In this document: positions 1 through 12,600 of the stretch, one piece after another
Position numbering within the stretch: the stretch's first letter is position 1
How the letters are laid out: each line of letters begins with the position of its first letter
Assembly (NCBI GenBank): GCA_945643635.1
Contig: CALZFC010000058.1
Location: 930,001 to 994,000, forward strand
Direction of reading: 5' to 3'
Source of the DNA: Allodiplogaster sudhausi
Lineage: Eukaryota; Nematoda; Chromadorea; Rhabditida; Diplogasteridae
Length of the DNA stretch: 64,000 bases
Notes under the pieces: generated by a model
What the model was told of the DNA's origin: nothing
Seen by the model: the letters and a program-made list of their open reading frames with translations, nothing else
The model's database searches: none
Translations under genes and position numbers: made by a program

Positions 1-1034
1 TGGTTGATTATCGGATTCTATCGATGCAGTTTTTCAATGCGCATCTTTTGATATATGACTTGTAAACTTTTGCGCATGGGGGATATCTGAAAAATCGATA
101 AAACTGAACTTTTTTTTGTTAGGGATAAACTTTGAACTTTTCTATCTCAAGAAGTTGGGATCGTATGGTGATGGGACTTTGAGCATCTTGTTGAGAATTG
201 AGCAGGCTTCAATATGAGCCTATTTGGGTTAGGCTGGGTTTGCGGGAAAGTACCCTGAGGGGATGTTGAAATTTAGGTCACTTTCCTGACATTTTTTTCC
301 TCGGTTTTAGAAGTTATGGCTACATGTCGCATACCATTCGGTTGCTTAGGAATAGGGGAACGACTCTCTCATACAAAACGTTTCCATAAAATCAATTTTT
401 GACCTACAAAATGGTGATCGAAATTTTTAGTGCATCTATAGGCCATTTTTTATCAGTATCTACATGAAAAACTGATCCTAATAGAGGGTTCCTTTTGAAA
501 TTTTGATTAAAGGAAAAAAATTATAATCGTAGGTCAGAACATTTTATTAGTAATCGAGAGGTCGCAGGTTCGAACCCGCGGGCGTGCAAACCCTTTTGCA
601 CGCTTTTATATGCCTCTTGATTGAATATAATCGATGATAGCATTGTTTAAATACTTATTTCTAATGTTTAAAGTCTTAAAGGAGCCGGTTCCGTTAAGGT
701 CTACTTTGAGCTGATCGAGTACTACGCACTCTAGCAGGATGTGTAACCCGTATCCTAATATGATCTCGATATATTTTTAAGAAAAGGCAATAGAAAACGT
801 GAAATGTATGTAAAATAAGAAAGAAATAAAATAAAAAGTGAAATAAACATATTTTGCATTCATAATCACAGTGGTCCTGTTTTTGAAAATCGTTTTTGAA
901 TCAAAAATTGTCTCGAAAAGAAAAATAAGGGAAAACATACAGTACTTGAACCACCATGCCACATGAAATGTTTCGAATTCCCTTTTACTGCCCTGTTGAT
1001 GTAATGCCGCTCTTTGTTGTGTTTTTTGTTGTTG
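1..1034. other. Non-coding stretch, no gene seen
   Basis: No exon chain or recognisable protein was found on either strand. The only structured piece is near 545-606: a tRNA-like 3' half with a B-box (GGTTCGAACCC) followed at once by a perfect 9-bp hairpin (GCGTGCAAA, loop CCCT, TTTGCACGC). The 5' half of a tRNA is absent, so this is a fragment or SINE relic, not a tRNA gene. Confidence 0.6.
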
Positions 1035-1572
1035 TTACTAGCGTGCCTTCGGCACGCTACGGGCCTTCGGCCCGGTCAACGACCACCGGGGCTATCGCCC
1101 CGGTGGTCGTTTCCCGATTTAAGAAAAAAAATTTATTCAATTGTTCTGGTCGATTCACTTTCTGTTTCACCACTCTAGCAAATAAAAAAAAAGTCCAAAA
1201 AGAAGACGGCGATCGGACGCAAGCGAGCATCCAGACGCAAGCGAGCACCCGGACGCCAGCGAGCATCCGGACGCCAGCGAGCATCCGGACGCCAGCGAGC
1301 AGCCGGACGGAAGCGAGAATCCTATGCCAGCGAGCACCGGGAGGCCTTTTAGCCATCCGCTCAGCAGCATTTCCGATGATCAAGCCATCTGGGCCGAGTT
1401 ACCAGTTCGGCTTGCTGATTTTCGCTATAGTGAATGAGCCAAATTGTAACCCTTAGAGCCAACTAACGACCCAACTTACTATCTTTTTATCGGGAAATGG
1501 CCTCCGGGGCGATAGCCCCGGTGGCCATTGACCGGGCCAAAGGCCCGTAGCGTGACAAAGTCACGCTAGTAA
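1035..1572. mobile_element. MITE-like element with hairpin-rich terminal inverted repeats
   Basis: An 85-bp sequence beginning TTACTAGCGTG at 1035 recurs inverted at the other end (…CACGCTAGTAA, ending 1572). Each terminal repeat contains three consecutive hairpins: a 9-bp stem (TAGCGTGCC), a 6-bp stem (CGGGCC) and a 15-bp stem (ending ACCGGGGC, loop TATC). Between the ends lie about six copies of an 18-bp repeat (CGAGCATCCGGACGCCAG, 1215-1330). No transposase is present, so the element is non-autonomous. Open frames across the 18-bp repeat have no protein character and are not called. Target-site duplication is unclear; TTA/TAA are the outermost bases of the repeat itself. Confidence 0.75.
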
Positions 1573-3683
1573 AGTTAATATAAAATAACGGTATGGTATG
1601 AATACTCTCTCTCTCACGATTCACCTCATGGGTAAAAAGCATCATGGTTTCATAAGAGAAGGACTTCCCCAATTTCTCATTTCCCCCATTCTCTCTTTTA
1701 GTTCCTGAGGACCACGGCCTTCATGATTCCTCGGCACTGTTGGAAAAAACATCTGCCGTGCTATTTAACCTTGAGACCTACATTAGGGTAGATCTTTTGG
1801 TAAGCGCATTTTCGTGAGACTGAAACCAAATTTCAAAACTTCGCAACAAATGTATAAAGTGCTGAGATGCAGCATTTTAAAATGAATATGACGGCACAGT
1901 TTGTTGAAACTGGCACCAGGTTTCCATCGGAAATAGATCTTTTTACAATGCTTTAATCGCTTACTTTTGTTCGCTCTGTCGTGGCAGAGCCAGAAACATT
2001 AGTGAGCTTTGATGGTGTTCACGGATCGAAGCATGCGCAAAGTTTCCAATAGGATGTCGTGAATGTGAGTTTAGTTTGGCCACTTTCCATAATAAGCCGG
2101 AAAATGGCATGCATGAACTTTCTGTTTATGCTCATTTAAATCTATCTACCTCTGCTTTGTTTCCTTCCTGCTGTGCTGGCCACGTATTTAATATTTCTTT
2201 TAACTTCCGTGTACAATCTTTTTAGATGGCATTGTCTTATAGTACGTACATACATGCGTATACACGTACATACATATCAAAACGTGTGTTTCCAGTTAAA
2301 AATTGAAAAAATTGTATGCTGAAAAGTGCAAGTTGCTATTGCAAAATATGAGAGTAGAATAAAAGAAACGGGCATCGCAATGGCAAACGTGACATAATCT
2401 TATTGAAAAGAAGAGCCAAAGAAATTTCCGAAGTTATCTGAATGAACGTGATATTGCGAGATAGTGCACTTTTCAGTGTCAGAAAGCTCGCAGATATCAG
2501 TTGTTAGTATGATCTACTTATTTCAGATTCTCTTAAAAGAATACAAGAATAGTCTGTTATCTTGGGTTGACTATTGTTCCCTTTATACTGCGCAAACATT
2601 CATAACGTGACAGGAAATATCACTCCATTCAACTGAGACGATGTTTTGAAGTCAAGAAGTCGGAAGTCTAGCATGAATGTGTGGTTCAAATTCTTGCTGT
2701 TGGCTCGTGCTTCATATTTTTCATTTGATAAATAAACGAGTGCGCCATGGGCATAATAAGAAGAATAATGCATTTCGAAGTATGTACTTTCCTTGGTTTG
2801 ATTCTTTCAAATTTGAGGACCTAAATGTACTCATTTACCACTAAAACAGTCTAGACAGAAGTTCTATTCATAAAGTTGAAATCTTTTCCCACGATCTCAG
2901 TTTGTTCAGTCGTACTTAAGTGTATTCCGCTACCGAGTGCCAAGTAGGCGTTTCCATTTGTGCATCTATCCCTATTTGAAATCCTTCGAATACGAAAAGA
3001 TGATCAAACTCATATGCAGAAGTGACGAGAAAGATCGTCTCTGCGGAGACTGAAGTGACCCTAATTGCCGATAGTCCTCCTTTCTCCTCTCATGGGAGAG
3101 GCGCCAAGGCTTCTCTAATTATTATCTTTCTCACTACATTTGCAGAATTTACAGAATAGTTGTGGTAAATCTCGTTAAAAACATTTCTGTCAACTATTCT
3201 TAAATCTGAATGCGCCAGTATTTCATAAGCCCGTGACGCATGCAAAGTCGTGTAGAAGCTTTCTTCTTTTTTTATTTCTTAATGTTTATCGGCAACCGCT
3301 TTTTCATAGAAACAACATGATGAAGTTATTTTTGCGATTAATTTTGTTTTGGGTCTAGAAGTCATAGCGCTTTCCTGCAAATTTTATTTTATCCGACAAA
3401 ATATAGGAAGTAAACTTTGGCCTATAAAATCGCGGTCGCAGATGCTTTATTCTATATGCATAGCATCTGAGCTATTCCACGGTTTGCCTTACAAGACTTT
3501 TTCTTGTCAGCTAACTTGATGACATTTAATTCAGCCGGCAACAGTTATTGCCTTTTAGCCGCTTATGCTCTTTTCACGTAGTACCCTTGAAATTAAGAGA
3601 AGTTTGTCACCGAAGTGTTCATTTGGGTTCCTCTCTCGCGACTTCAGAAAAGCTGAAAGTTACGAAGCCTGATTTGACGCTAC
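1573..3683. other. Intergenic, no gene seen
   Basis: AT-rich DNA without a convincing exon on either strand; short ACATACATATGTAC-type simple repeats occur near 2245-2275. The 3' part is the upstream region of the receptor gene that follows. Confidence 0.5.
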
Positions 3684-5535
3684 ATGGATCCAACGACGAG
3701 TCTGTCTGCAGTGGCCACAGGTAGCAAAGGAGCTTAAATATTTATCTAATAGATTTAGTGTTCTGTTTCTAGCATTTTTATATTCTTGATTTCCACAAAA
3801 GGAAAGTTAAGGACGAACTGCTGGATCTGACTTAATCGTCGGCTTCTCGATGATCGGGGTTTCCACTCTTTGCTTGATTACCTACACGGCTATTTTGAGA
3901 GTACGCTTTCGTTGGTTCTATACTTGTGATCATTTAATATTACAAACAAAATAAAAAATGATAGACCAACTCCTCTTTCCAGACAATATGGCTAAACGAA
4001 AAGTTGATGAAGCACGCGTCCTACGTCTTCATCGTGGCTCTCGGTGTCTTCGACACGGTCCAGTGCATTCCTCATATCGTCACAGGCTTCTTCACTATCT
4101 ACCAGAGCACTGGTTCACCGTTACTAGCTAAGGTAGAATAAATAACGAAGAGTTAGTTAATACTACTTAATTATATACATATGTTCACGAATAGTTCGTC
4201 TCGCTCTTCGGAACTCCCTTCTTCGTCGGCTCCTCGTCAATGATGCTAGTTCTGGCTGCTAACCGCTTCTTCTTCCTTCTGTCTCCGTCTCTCGAAAAGA
4301 TACTCTATTCTCCTCTCCAAGTCAAGGTACACGATTTCTGCGTAAAAAACCATTTTCACTTATTGAAGGTGACGTTTCAAAAGCAGGCATTTTCATCTGT
4401 TCGGTACAGAATTGCACACAAGTTGCGCAATTCTAGACAGAAATTTCAAGTCTTGATTGCATACAAACAATTTTGTTTCATAGAAGATTGGCAATAAATA
4501 AGTGCCAAATTGACATTCCTTGAACGATGCGTCACTCAGATGTGGATCTCTGTGCCAACTGGGTTATGTCTCGTAGTGATGGTTGCCCTCGCGACTCCCT
4601 GGGCCACAATCTCCTACCATCCAAACATGTACTCGTGGAGCTACGACCTCACTCTCTCCTCTTCTCGTGTCGTGTCAAGAGTCGCGGAAGTCATTGAAGT
4701 CAGTGGTAAAAAGCAATTTCAGCAACATTTTGTATTTAATATAAAAGATGAAATAAGTTTTGCCTGCTTTCCAAATTCCAGCTCGGCTCCATCATGCTCT
4801 CCGTCGTTTTCTACATCGGCGTACTCTGCTTGCTGCGGACTATGGTACAAACATAGACAAAATCCCTTTATTGTCTTGCCAAAAAATAATTTCGCTGTAA
4901 TTGATTATATAAATTCAGCGTCTTCGCTTCACAAACGGCCGTGGAAAAGCGGCAGAGCTAGTGATTCTCATCAATGCCATTTTCATGACTGCCTACACTT
5001 CCCTGTCGCTTGTCTTCTGGTACAATTACCAGGTTTGCTTTCTGTACATTAGACTACAATTCTAGAACTATGACTGCGATTTCTTAACAACCTGAGTTAA
5101 AATGAGTGATATGTCAGCTGATTCTGCCCGACAACATTTGGTGCTACATGATCCTCAACTTCACGTGGATCTTCAACAGCTGCATCTTTCCCATCGTCTA
5201 CATCTTCACTAACAAGCAAGCGTCTCAAGCAACTTATGCAAATTGTTTTGTGAGATATCGGGCAGTTGTCTGTCGGAACTGAATCAGCTGAACCGTCTAA
5301 CAATAAGAGTTGCCTCGGCAAAGAACAGTTACTGAAATTCGTAGACAGTCTTTATACCGATCGAATATTAAGCTCGATCCGTAGCCGTCTTTTCGATTTC
5401 CTTGGGGTGTCGTCGATCGGCAAAGGAAAGAACAAAAGCGGTGCTTGCTGCCTCACGAGAATGTTCTGTGCCCCTCGTCCACTCCCACGAAGTTCGCTAA
5501 GCCGAAGTCAGACAGACACAACTACGACAATTTAA
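3684..5535 (+). CDS. Srt-like nematode chemoreceptor (7TM GPCR)
   Basis: Seven-helix receptor presumed to sit in sensory-neuron membranes. Exons with matching phase: 3684-3720 (start MDPTTSLSAVAT), 3812-3900 (first helix, VGFSMIGVSTLCLI), 3983-4132, 4195-4326, 4540-4698, 4782-4844, 4919-5032, 5118-about 5215, then a tail in 5281-5535 whose splice is unresolved. The second-helix region reads LMKHASYVFIVALGVFDT, the third helix carries LAANRFFFLLSP, and the last helix ends IFPIVYIFTNK, a pattern typical of the C. elegans Srt class and its relatives. Family assignment to Srt rather than Srx is inferred. Two tails fit: one reading TVTEIRRQ from about 5328, or a Ser/Cys-rich frame ending TDTTTTI at 5535. 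All introns are about 45-240 bp. Confidence 0.75.
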
Positions 5536-6611
5536 TTCTTTGAATAACGTCTAAATATGTTTGTTAGATTAGACATCCTTCTTTTCTACTTTAAGATATC
5601 CGCTACAATTTGCTGTGTGAAAACACTTTATTTTACTGATACACATTTTCAAGGATTAGATTTGCACGATTTTTATTTCACTTGTCTTGTTTTCTTGCTT
5701 ATCATATTACTTCCCCAGTACCTCAACGTATTATAAATATGCTTAACGTATGGTGAATTTTGCAACTGGAAAAATGATCTTCGGTTTAACAGAAAACCGT
5801 AATATGACCAATAGTAAAAACAAGTAGGAGATTCACTAAGCAAGACAGAAATGGCCGTCTTCATGAAAGGAATTCTGTAACTGGGACGAAGTGTTCCAAA
5901 CATCTCTCTGTGCATAGATAAGGAGTAATTTTTCGGTAACTCTTTTTTTCGATCAATGAAAAATACGATTCTGATCACTCAACACATGTGAGTGACTAAA
6001 TATCAAAAGCTTCTCTTCTCTTGTCACACACTACAATAAAATGATACTTTTATGTAGAGCAAGAAAGTACATATTCCTCGCTACGAATTCTCTTTCGACG
6101 TATACACAACATGATGCGCAGCAAAACACAATAATAAATAGTTCTTATCAACGAACGAATTCATAAACACGGCGTGTAATTATCGTCAAAATGCAGTGAA
6201 AAGAACAAGTAAATCGTGTCGGAGGAATACACGTCCAGTGTATTACGCCTATAGCGAATATATTAGTGGAGAAAAAATGGTAAAAGAGTGAACATAGTAG
6301 TGGTACATGATATTGTTGATTTAAGCAAAACTGGGTGAACAAATCAGTCAGTTAATCACTGACGGCTCACATTTCCTCGTGTTTTAAGTGACTGAGGCCA
6401 AGCATCATAACACCGATATTCGTAAGTACATACAGCAAACTCAAGTATTCAAGAAAACAATCTTAAAATGCGCAATCTAGCTGGCATCAATATCTACAAA
6501 AACATGGATTATTGGTCAATCTGGATATCGAGTGATTCTGTATCCGATCTCAACGGATCAAAACACGTCGTCACGATTTTCCAAGGCTACGACGACAAGC
6601 CTTTGCCATCT
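5536..6611. other. Intergenic between convergent genes
   Basis: AT-rich 3' flanks of the plus-strand receptor and the minus-strand RapGAP gene. No further exon chain is visible; open frames here are short and lack family resemblance. Confidence 0.5.
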
Positions 6612-9600
6612 CTAGCCTGTGGCTCCTCTTTCATGCTCTGATCTCAACCTCTCCAACTCGTATCGAGTTTCGTTGTGTGACTTGTGCTCCTGATTGTGAG
6701 AAAAAAATGATATCCCGTCCATAAAAATGACTAATTGTAAGCGATGAAGGAAACCTTAATAAGATCTTCGGTGAGTCGGTTGATCGTCCGCTCGAGTTGC
6801 TTCTTCTCTTCAAGCATCTGAGCAATCGCAGCCTGGCAAGCAAGGAGATCAGCCGAGAGGGGGTCGCGGGCGGAGCGAGGCTGGCAAGGACAATCGTGGC
6901 ATTTCATGCAGCAGCCCAGGGCAACAAACCATTTTCTCTTGTTTATTTACACCAGCCATGCTGACTGGGAAGCAGAAAATAATTAGAAGAGAGAACACAG
7001 CATTTAGCTAACAATAAAACCTTTCATAAATAGTGCTGAATTCCTCTTACCCGGAAGACGTGCTCATTGTTGAATGACAGCCGTAGCAGTTCATCGGAGA
7101 GTGCTCGGTTCAGTGGCTGGAGATTCTGAATGGCATTCGTTTATCAGCATGGCTCAGAAGCAACTTTTCATAGTTATTTTTAAATTGATTCAAAGTATGA
7201 ATTTCCGAGACACAATATCGTGGAGACAGAAATAGTACTATCGTGCCTTTGGAGGGTTGAGCAGACTGCACATCTGATCGTGCACAGAAGACGAGTGATT
7301 GCCAGAGCAGCGGCCATGTCGGCCGGCTCCGCAAGAGGACGAGAGAGTCGGGCCAGAAGACGTGCCGCTGGCAAAGGATACGGTAGAGCTGATGAGCATG
7401 TGGTACGGTAACCATAATATGTACCAGAGACTATCAAAAGTGGACACCACTAAATTGCAATAAAAGAAGCACTAACCAAAGATTATTCTTAGACTGCGAG
7501 AAGCTTTCCTTCAAAGGAAAAAGATCAATGACCGTTGTGCATATTATGATATGTAATGGTAAAAGAATTTTATAGTTTAAAAAATGAGTGAAAATAAAAG
7601 GAACCCTCGCACTGGTGCGCTCGTCAAAGCTGCCCGAGCTGGATCCTTGCGAGTACTCGCGATTACGCATACGGAACATCTCCTGGTAGCTGAAGTGTCT
7701 GCAGTCACAGTTAGACCGTCAGTCCATGCGAGGCACAACATCCAAAAACATGCATTAGAGGGAGAAAAGAAGACAAGGAGAGAGAGAGCGAGATAGAGAG
7801 AAGGATAGTATGGAAAAGGAGAAAAAGGTAAGGATCAAGATAAGTAGATAGATAGAGGAAGGGAGAGAGCGCCTTGAGTAAATTTATCTTTAAAAAACTG
7901 ACGTGAGTGGTTGCTTCGCAAAGGCATCGGGCGTAAGCACGAGATCGACACCTTTTACCTGAAAATGATCACGTTGCGATTATCAGCTTATCAACTTTAC
8001 TTGGGCATTCCATCTACATTGCCATATGTACGTAAGGGTAGTAATATTTCTATATTTTAGACATAAAGCATTACATTGATTTCCTTTAACAAAAAAATCC
8101 TGACAGCGGGGCAGTGGGGATCCTCGCATCCACGGCGCGGCGAGCCATCGGGCGCAGGCGAGAGCAGCAGCAGTCGAAGGCAGTCTCGCTCTCGGATGAT
8201 TACGGAGATGTCCTCGACGCCGAGGGTTGCCACCGACTGCCCTTCGATCTGGACACTTTGGCCTTGACACAATTTTGTAACTGGATATTTAATGGGACAC
8301 ATTAAAGGAGGGCGATCACCGAAAAATATTTAATGCAGGTTCGGATTGCCGCGTGTGATTCCTCACTCTCACGTGCTATTTTGTAGGTCGCACAAACCCG
8401 CTGCGTGAAAATAGCACGCGCGATTGAGAGTGCGAAGGACCGCGGCAATTTGAAATATCAAATCATTTTTCGTTGTTCGCCCTCCTTTAATAGAAAGTGA
8501 TCGATGAAGTTGACCTCAACGATGCGACTTCCCTGCCGAAGTCCGGCCTTCCACGCCGTCTGATACATGTCGACGTCAGTGACGACTCCTTCATCATGGA
8601 GATGGAATCCCCACGAGTGGCCGGCTGCCGCGCGGCGCAGCACAATCTCCTTCGCCTTCAGTAAATGCACTACTTAACCTCTTTCTCTTTTTATTTCGAA
8701 AAGAAATTGATAAGTGAAAATTGTAAAATATCATGTGGAATGTCTTCTCCTGAATGTCTAACCTCATCTCCCTTACTAACAGCCTCGAGTCGCTCGAGCA
8801 GCTGCGTCAACTCCTCGTCCGTCCCGTCCGCCGTGCAGCAACGGAGAAGCAGCGAGTCGCCGTGGTCGTAGTAAAGACGCAGACTTAAGCACTCCTCTCT
8901 TTTGTGTTCTTCCAACTCGCATTTATCAACACCAAGTCTTTTGTCTATTATTCCTTCCTATTTTCAAGTGCCATCGCGAATGAACGCATTGTTCGAACCC
9001 CATTTCGGTGTTGGCCCATCCAATAATGGAATGAGTGGGAGTGGCGAAGATGCAGACTCCAGATGGACGCTCGAGAAGAATCAAGGCGTCCGAGGAGAGG
9101 CCGAGCACGCAGCTCACGCGCTACGAACGGGGAGATTGTACAAGGCCATTCAAACATTTATTTTAAACATTTGCAGCAAAGAGAAAGAATAGGAAATGTT
9201 TTTTATTGTAGAATAAACATTTCTGAGATGAAGGGGAAGATGGAAGGAGGGATACCGTGTTGAGACTGTGATCGTGGACGTCGACAAGCCACGAAAGAGC
9301 ACCGCGAACAGAGGCGAGCGAAGGCTTCTTCGCAGGTGGCTTGTCCCCTTTTCGCTGAAATATAGCATAAAATGATCCAATTTGGTTGCGATATTTTACT
9401 CTGTTTCAGCAGAAAATATTTGTTTATAGGAGAAATATGTATGTATTTACACATACATATACATATGTACGTACATACATATGTAAATAGTACATATGTA
9501 TATGAACATATGTACACCAATAAAAAAACAGACCTTGACGCTTCCGCCAAGCAGACGCGAGGCAATTCTGGAGGCGCCATCACTAGGATGCGGTCCGGCA

Positions 9601-12600
9601 TAGTGTTCGGCGATCTCCTGTTAGGCCGTGCTTTGATAATCATTTTTTCCTTTAATGATAAAATCCAATGAAAAAATTGGCCGAAAACGCATGCGACAAA
9701 CACCCCACTTGAGAGAATTAAAACAGCCAAAAGCAGTGAAAAGAATGCATTCTCTTGAAAATACAAGCGGATTGTGCGAGAAGGAATGACCACTGAAAAG
9801 ATCGAACTTTCCAAAATACCATAAAATACTGGTCTTGACAGTTCATAACGAATGGGAGAGTTTGCACGATTACGACAGTGGCAACCTGCTACCGATCTCT
9901 CAATCTTTTTTCTTAACTTTACTTATTCTCTCTCTCTCTTTTTCTAGTACTCTCGTTCACTCTCTCTTTCTATGTTTCCGGTAGAAGGTTGCCTTAAGGA
10001 GAAGGAAAGAAAGAAAGAAAAGCGTCAGCAAGCCTGGACCACTCACAGTGCATACAACCTTGAGTGCCTCCCTCCTCGTCCTCGCGGCCATCGCTGCGAA
10101 CTTTGTCGACCGATGAACGGCATTCTCCGCGTTGATTACTTCAAGAAGATATATTAAATGCGACATCTGTAATCTATAGATGAAAGTACGCCAATAGTAT
10201 TATTCGCACAATTGGAATCGGAGGGCAACTAAAAAGAGGTAATCATCAACGGCAGCGCACTTTTAGTGAGTATCCAATCGTGGAAGTCAGCACACTTCGT
10301 GAAGCATCCGCCAGGAGGAACCGGCGGCCCGAACGAAGGGACGTCCTTTGACCGAGAGACCGCGATGCTCAAAATGGGTTGCTTTTATCTCGAAAGAACG
10401 TATGAAATGCATACATACATAAGCACTTCATACGTTCTTTCGAGATTAACTCCATTTTCAAATCATTATCAGAACGTTAACTATGAGGCGTGTTCGGAGA
10501 CAAGCATGTTATACATCGGACAGATGAAAGAGTTCACCTGTAAGAAGTATTCTCGGAGCATGGGTCATTCGCTCTAATGATGATGAAGACATGTTGGAAG
10601 TGAGATCTAACCTAAATGAATACCGGGTTTAGTCTTTGGTAATTCACACCACTAATAGGCATGATGATTGACACTGAAGTAAGTTTCTTTTTTAGGAAAA
10701 GAAATACATTATTAATTGTTAACCGTGATCGGTGAGAATGGCAGAGCTCCTGGCTCTTGGAAGATTATGGTGACCATGTCATTTCCGATGTGACGCTTTC
10801 TCGGCAGCTTGAATAATCATTCAATTACAACTTCATTTAGACAAATCTTAGTTGGTTTGTTTTAATAAAGTGTAAGCAAGGACAGAACCATACCTGCTGT
10901 CGATTATTTGATGTGTATGGCAGAAGGGTCGACACGTGAAACATGATGTCATGAGCCTGAAAAGTGCTGGAACATAATTTTACCGACGTCATACTGAAGG
11001 AATTGAAATTAATGAATGAGATGACCTTCAGATTGAGATTTAAGTATGCATTCATTCTTGCACATCTAGAATCTATGTATGAATATGCATACCTGGTATT
11101 CGATGTAGAGTGAATGAGACCCTGTTGTATCGCCCCGAGTATCCAGGCCACCCTATGATAGTGAATATGAACTTTCAGTTAAAAATTACATGTACTCCTG
11201 TCATTTGCAAATATGAGAACGGAACAAAAAGATGAAAATAGTTTTAGGCCATATGCTCATCTCTAATCCCTACTCCCTATTATGCCAACCACTAATCAAG
11301 CACCTCCTGACCTTGTATCCGTCGAATCCCTTCAATCGAACACGATTTCCGAGAAAATCAAGGAATTCGTCAAATGCAGGAGTGGAAAATTCTGAAGTAC
11401 AATGTTGTTTCTTATAAGAATGGAAGAAATATTTCTCTCTTCATAAAGAAAAAAACTGACCATTATTGTACATTTGCTCTTCGGTGCTCTGGCCAGCTCG
11501 GCAGAGAATGACGCCGATCTTGTAGCGAGTGTACATTGGCTGCTCGTCCACTTTCATCAGCATCTCCTCGATCTCAAAAGAAATCAAATTCGCGGCATCA
11601 CACGCTGCTACGCCATCTTTTATTATATATAAGATACAAAACATAAAATGTGCAATGTCCACTGGAGGCAACCTTCGGTGAGTTGAGCGCGGGTCTCAAG
11701 CAGCCAAAGGGGACGCGTGGGCATGTCAACTCGAGCAGCTCGCGCATGATTGCCCGCTGGCTCCGCCCCTCCGACGGCTCCGACAGCGCCTCCTCGGGCA
11801 CCGTCATTCGCATCATTGGCACCTGATCATACCATTTTATAGCATTTTATCCTATTTCATTTATTATGGCTAGAAAAGGTGAAATTTAGTCATTTCCCTA
11901 AACTTTTTTCATCCGCTCCTCTTTCTCTCTCTCTCTCTCTTTCCTTCTTTTTTCTCTCTCTCTCTATCCCTCTCTCTCTCTCTCTCCTTCTTTTTTCTCT
12001 CTCTCTATCCCTCTCTATCTCTCTCTCTCCCTGCTGACATCGCCAATCCGAATGATCATTCGGTAGATTGCGGCGGGGGCGGGCGCGATCTGGACGGTTT
12101 TCTCGCTCACGGTCGATGCACTCGACGAAGAGGAAGAGGAAGAGGCAACACTCAAAAGGGACACGGATGTTCTTTTTTGTGGTCATACTTTTATAGTAAC
12201 TTTAATTTCAGAGAAGGAAATCCGCAATATCGTTGAACCTGGCAGCGGAGGGAGTATTCACAGCAGGCCCATGGCAGCCGTGTGGCGGCGGTGCTCGCGT
12301 GGCCTTCCTCCGCTTGCCCTCCCCAACCTGCATACTTTTGTTCTGGCAATTGTACATTTCGCAACATTTCGTTTCAAGCAAACATGTTCGATAAGATCTT
12401 TTTTTGTAAATTGCACATGCTGATGCCGAGGAAGAAAAATGTTGGGCACCTCATCACTGACCTCCTTGACCATGCTGATGGCTATCGGGCCGAGATCGTC
12501 GTCCATGCCAAAGTATTCAACATGAGCTAAATGAGGACTACGGTCATTCTGAACCAGAGTGTACTGTAAGAGAAATGACTGAAAAGAGAAAGAATAAGCT

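Noticed and set aside
551..590. tRNA gene
   Set aside because: Only a B-box-like T-arm is present; no matching 5' acceptor stem or anticodon arm upstream.
956..1456. Open frame with six-residue repeats (TPASIR)
   Set aside because: It spans a hairpin terminal repeat and an 18-bp tandem repeat of a non-autonomous element.
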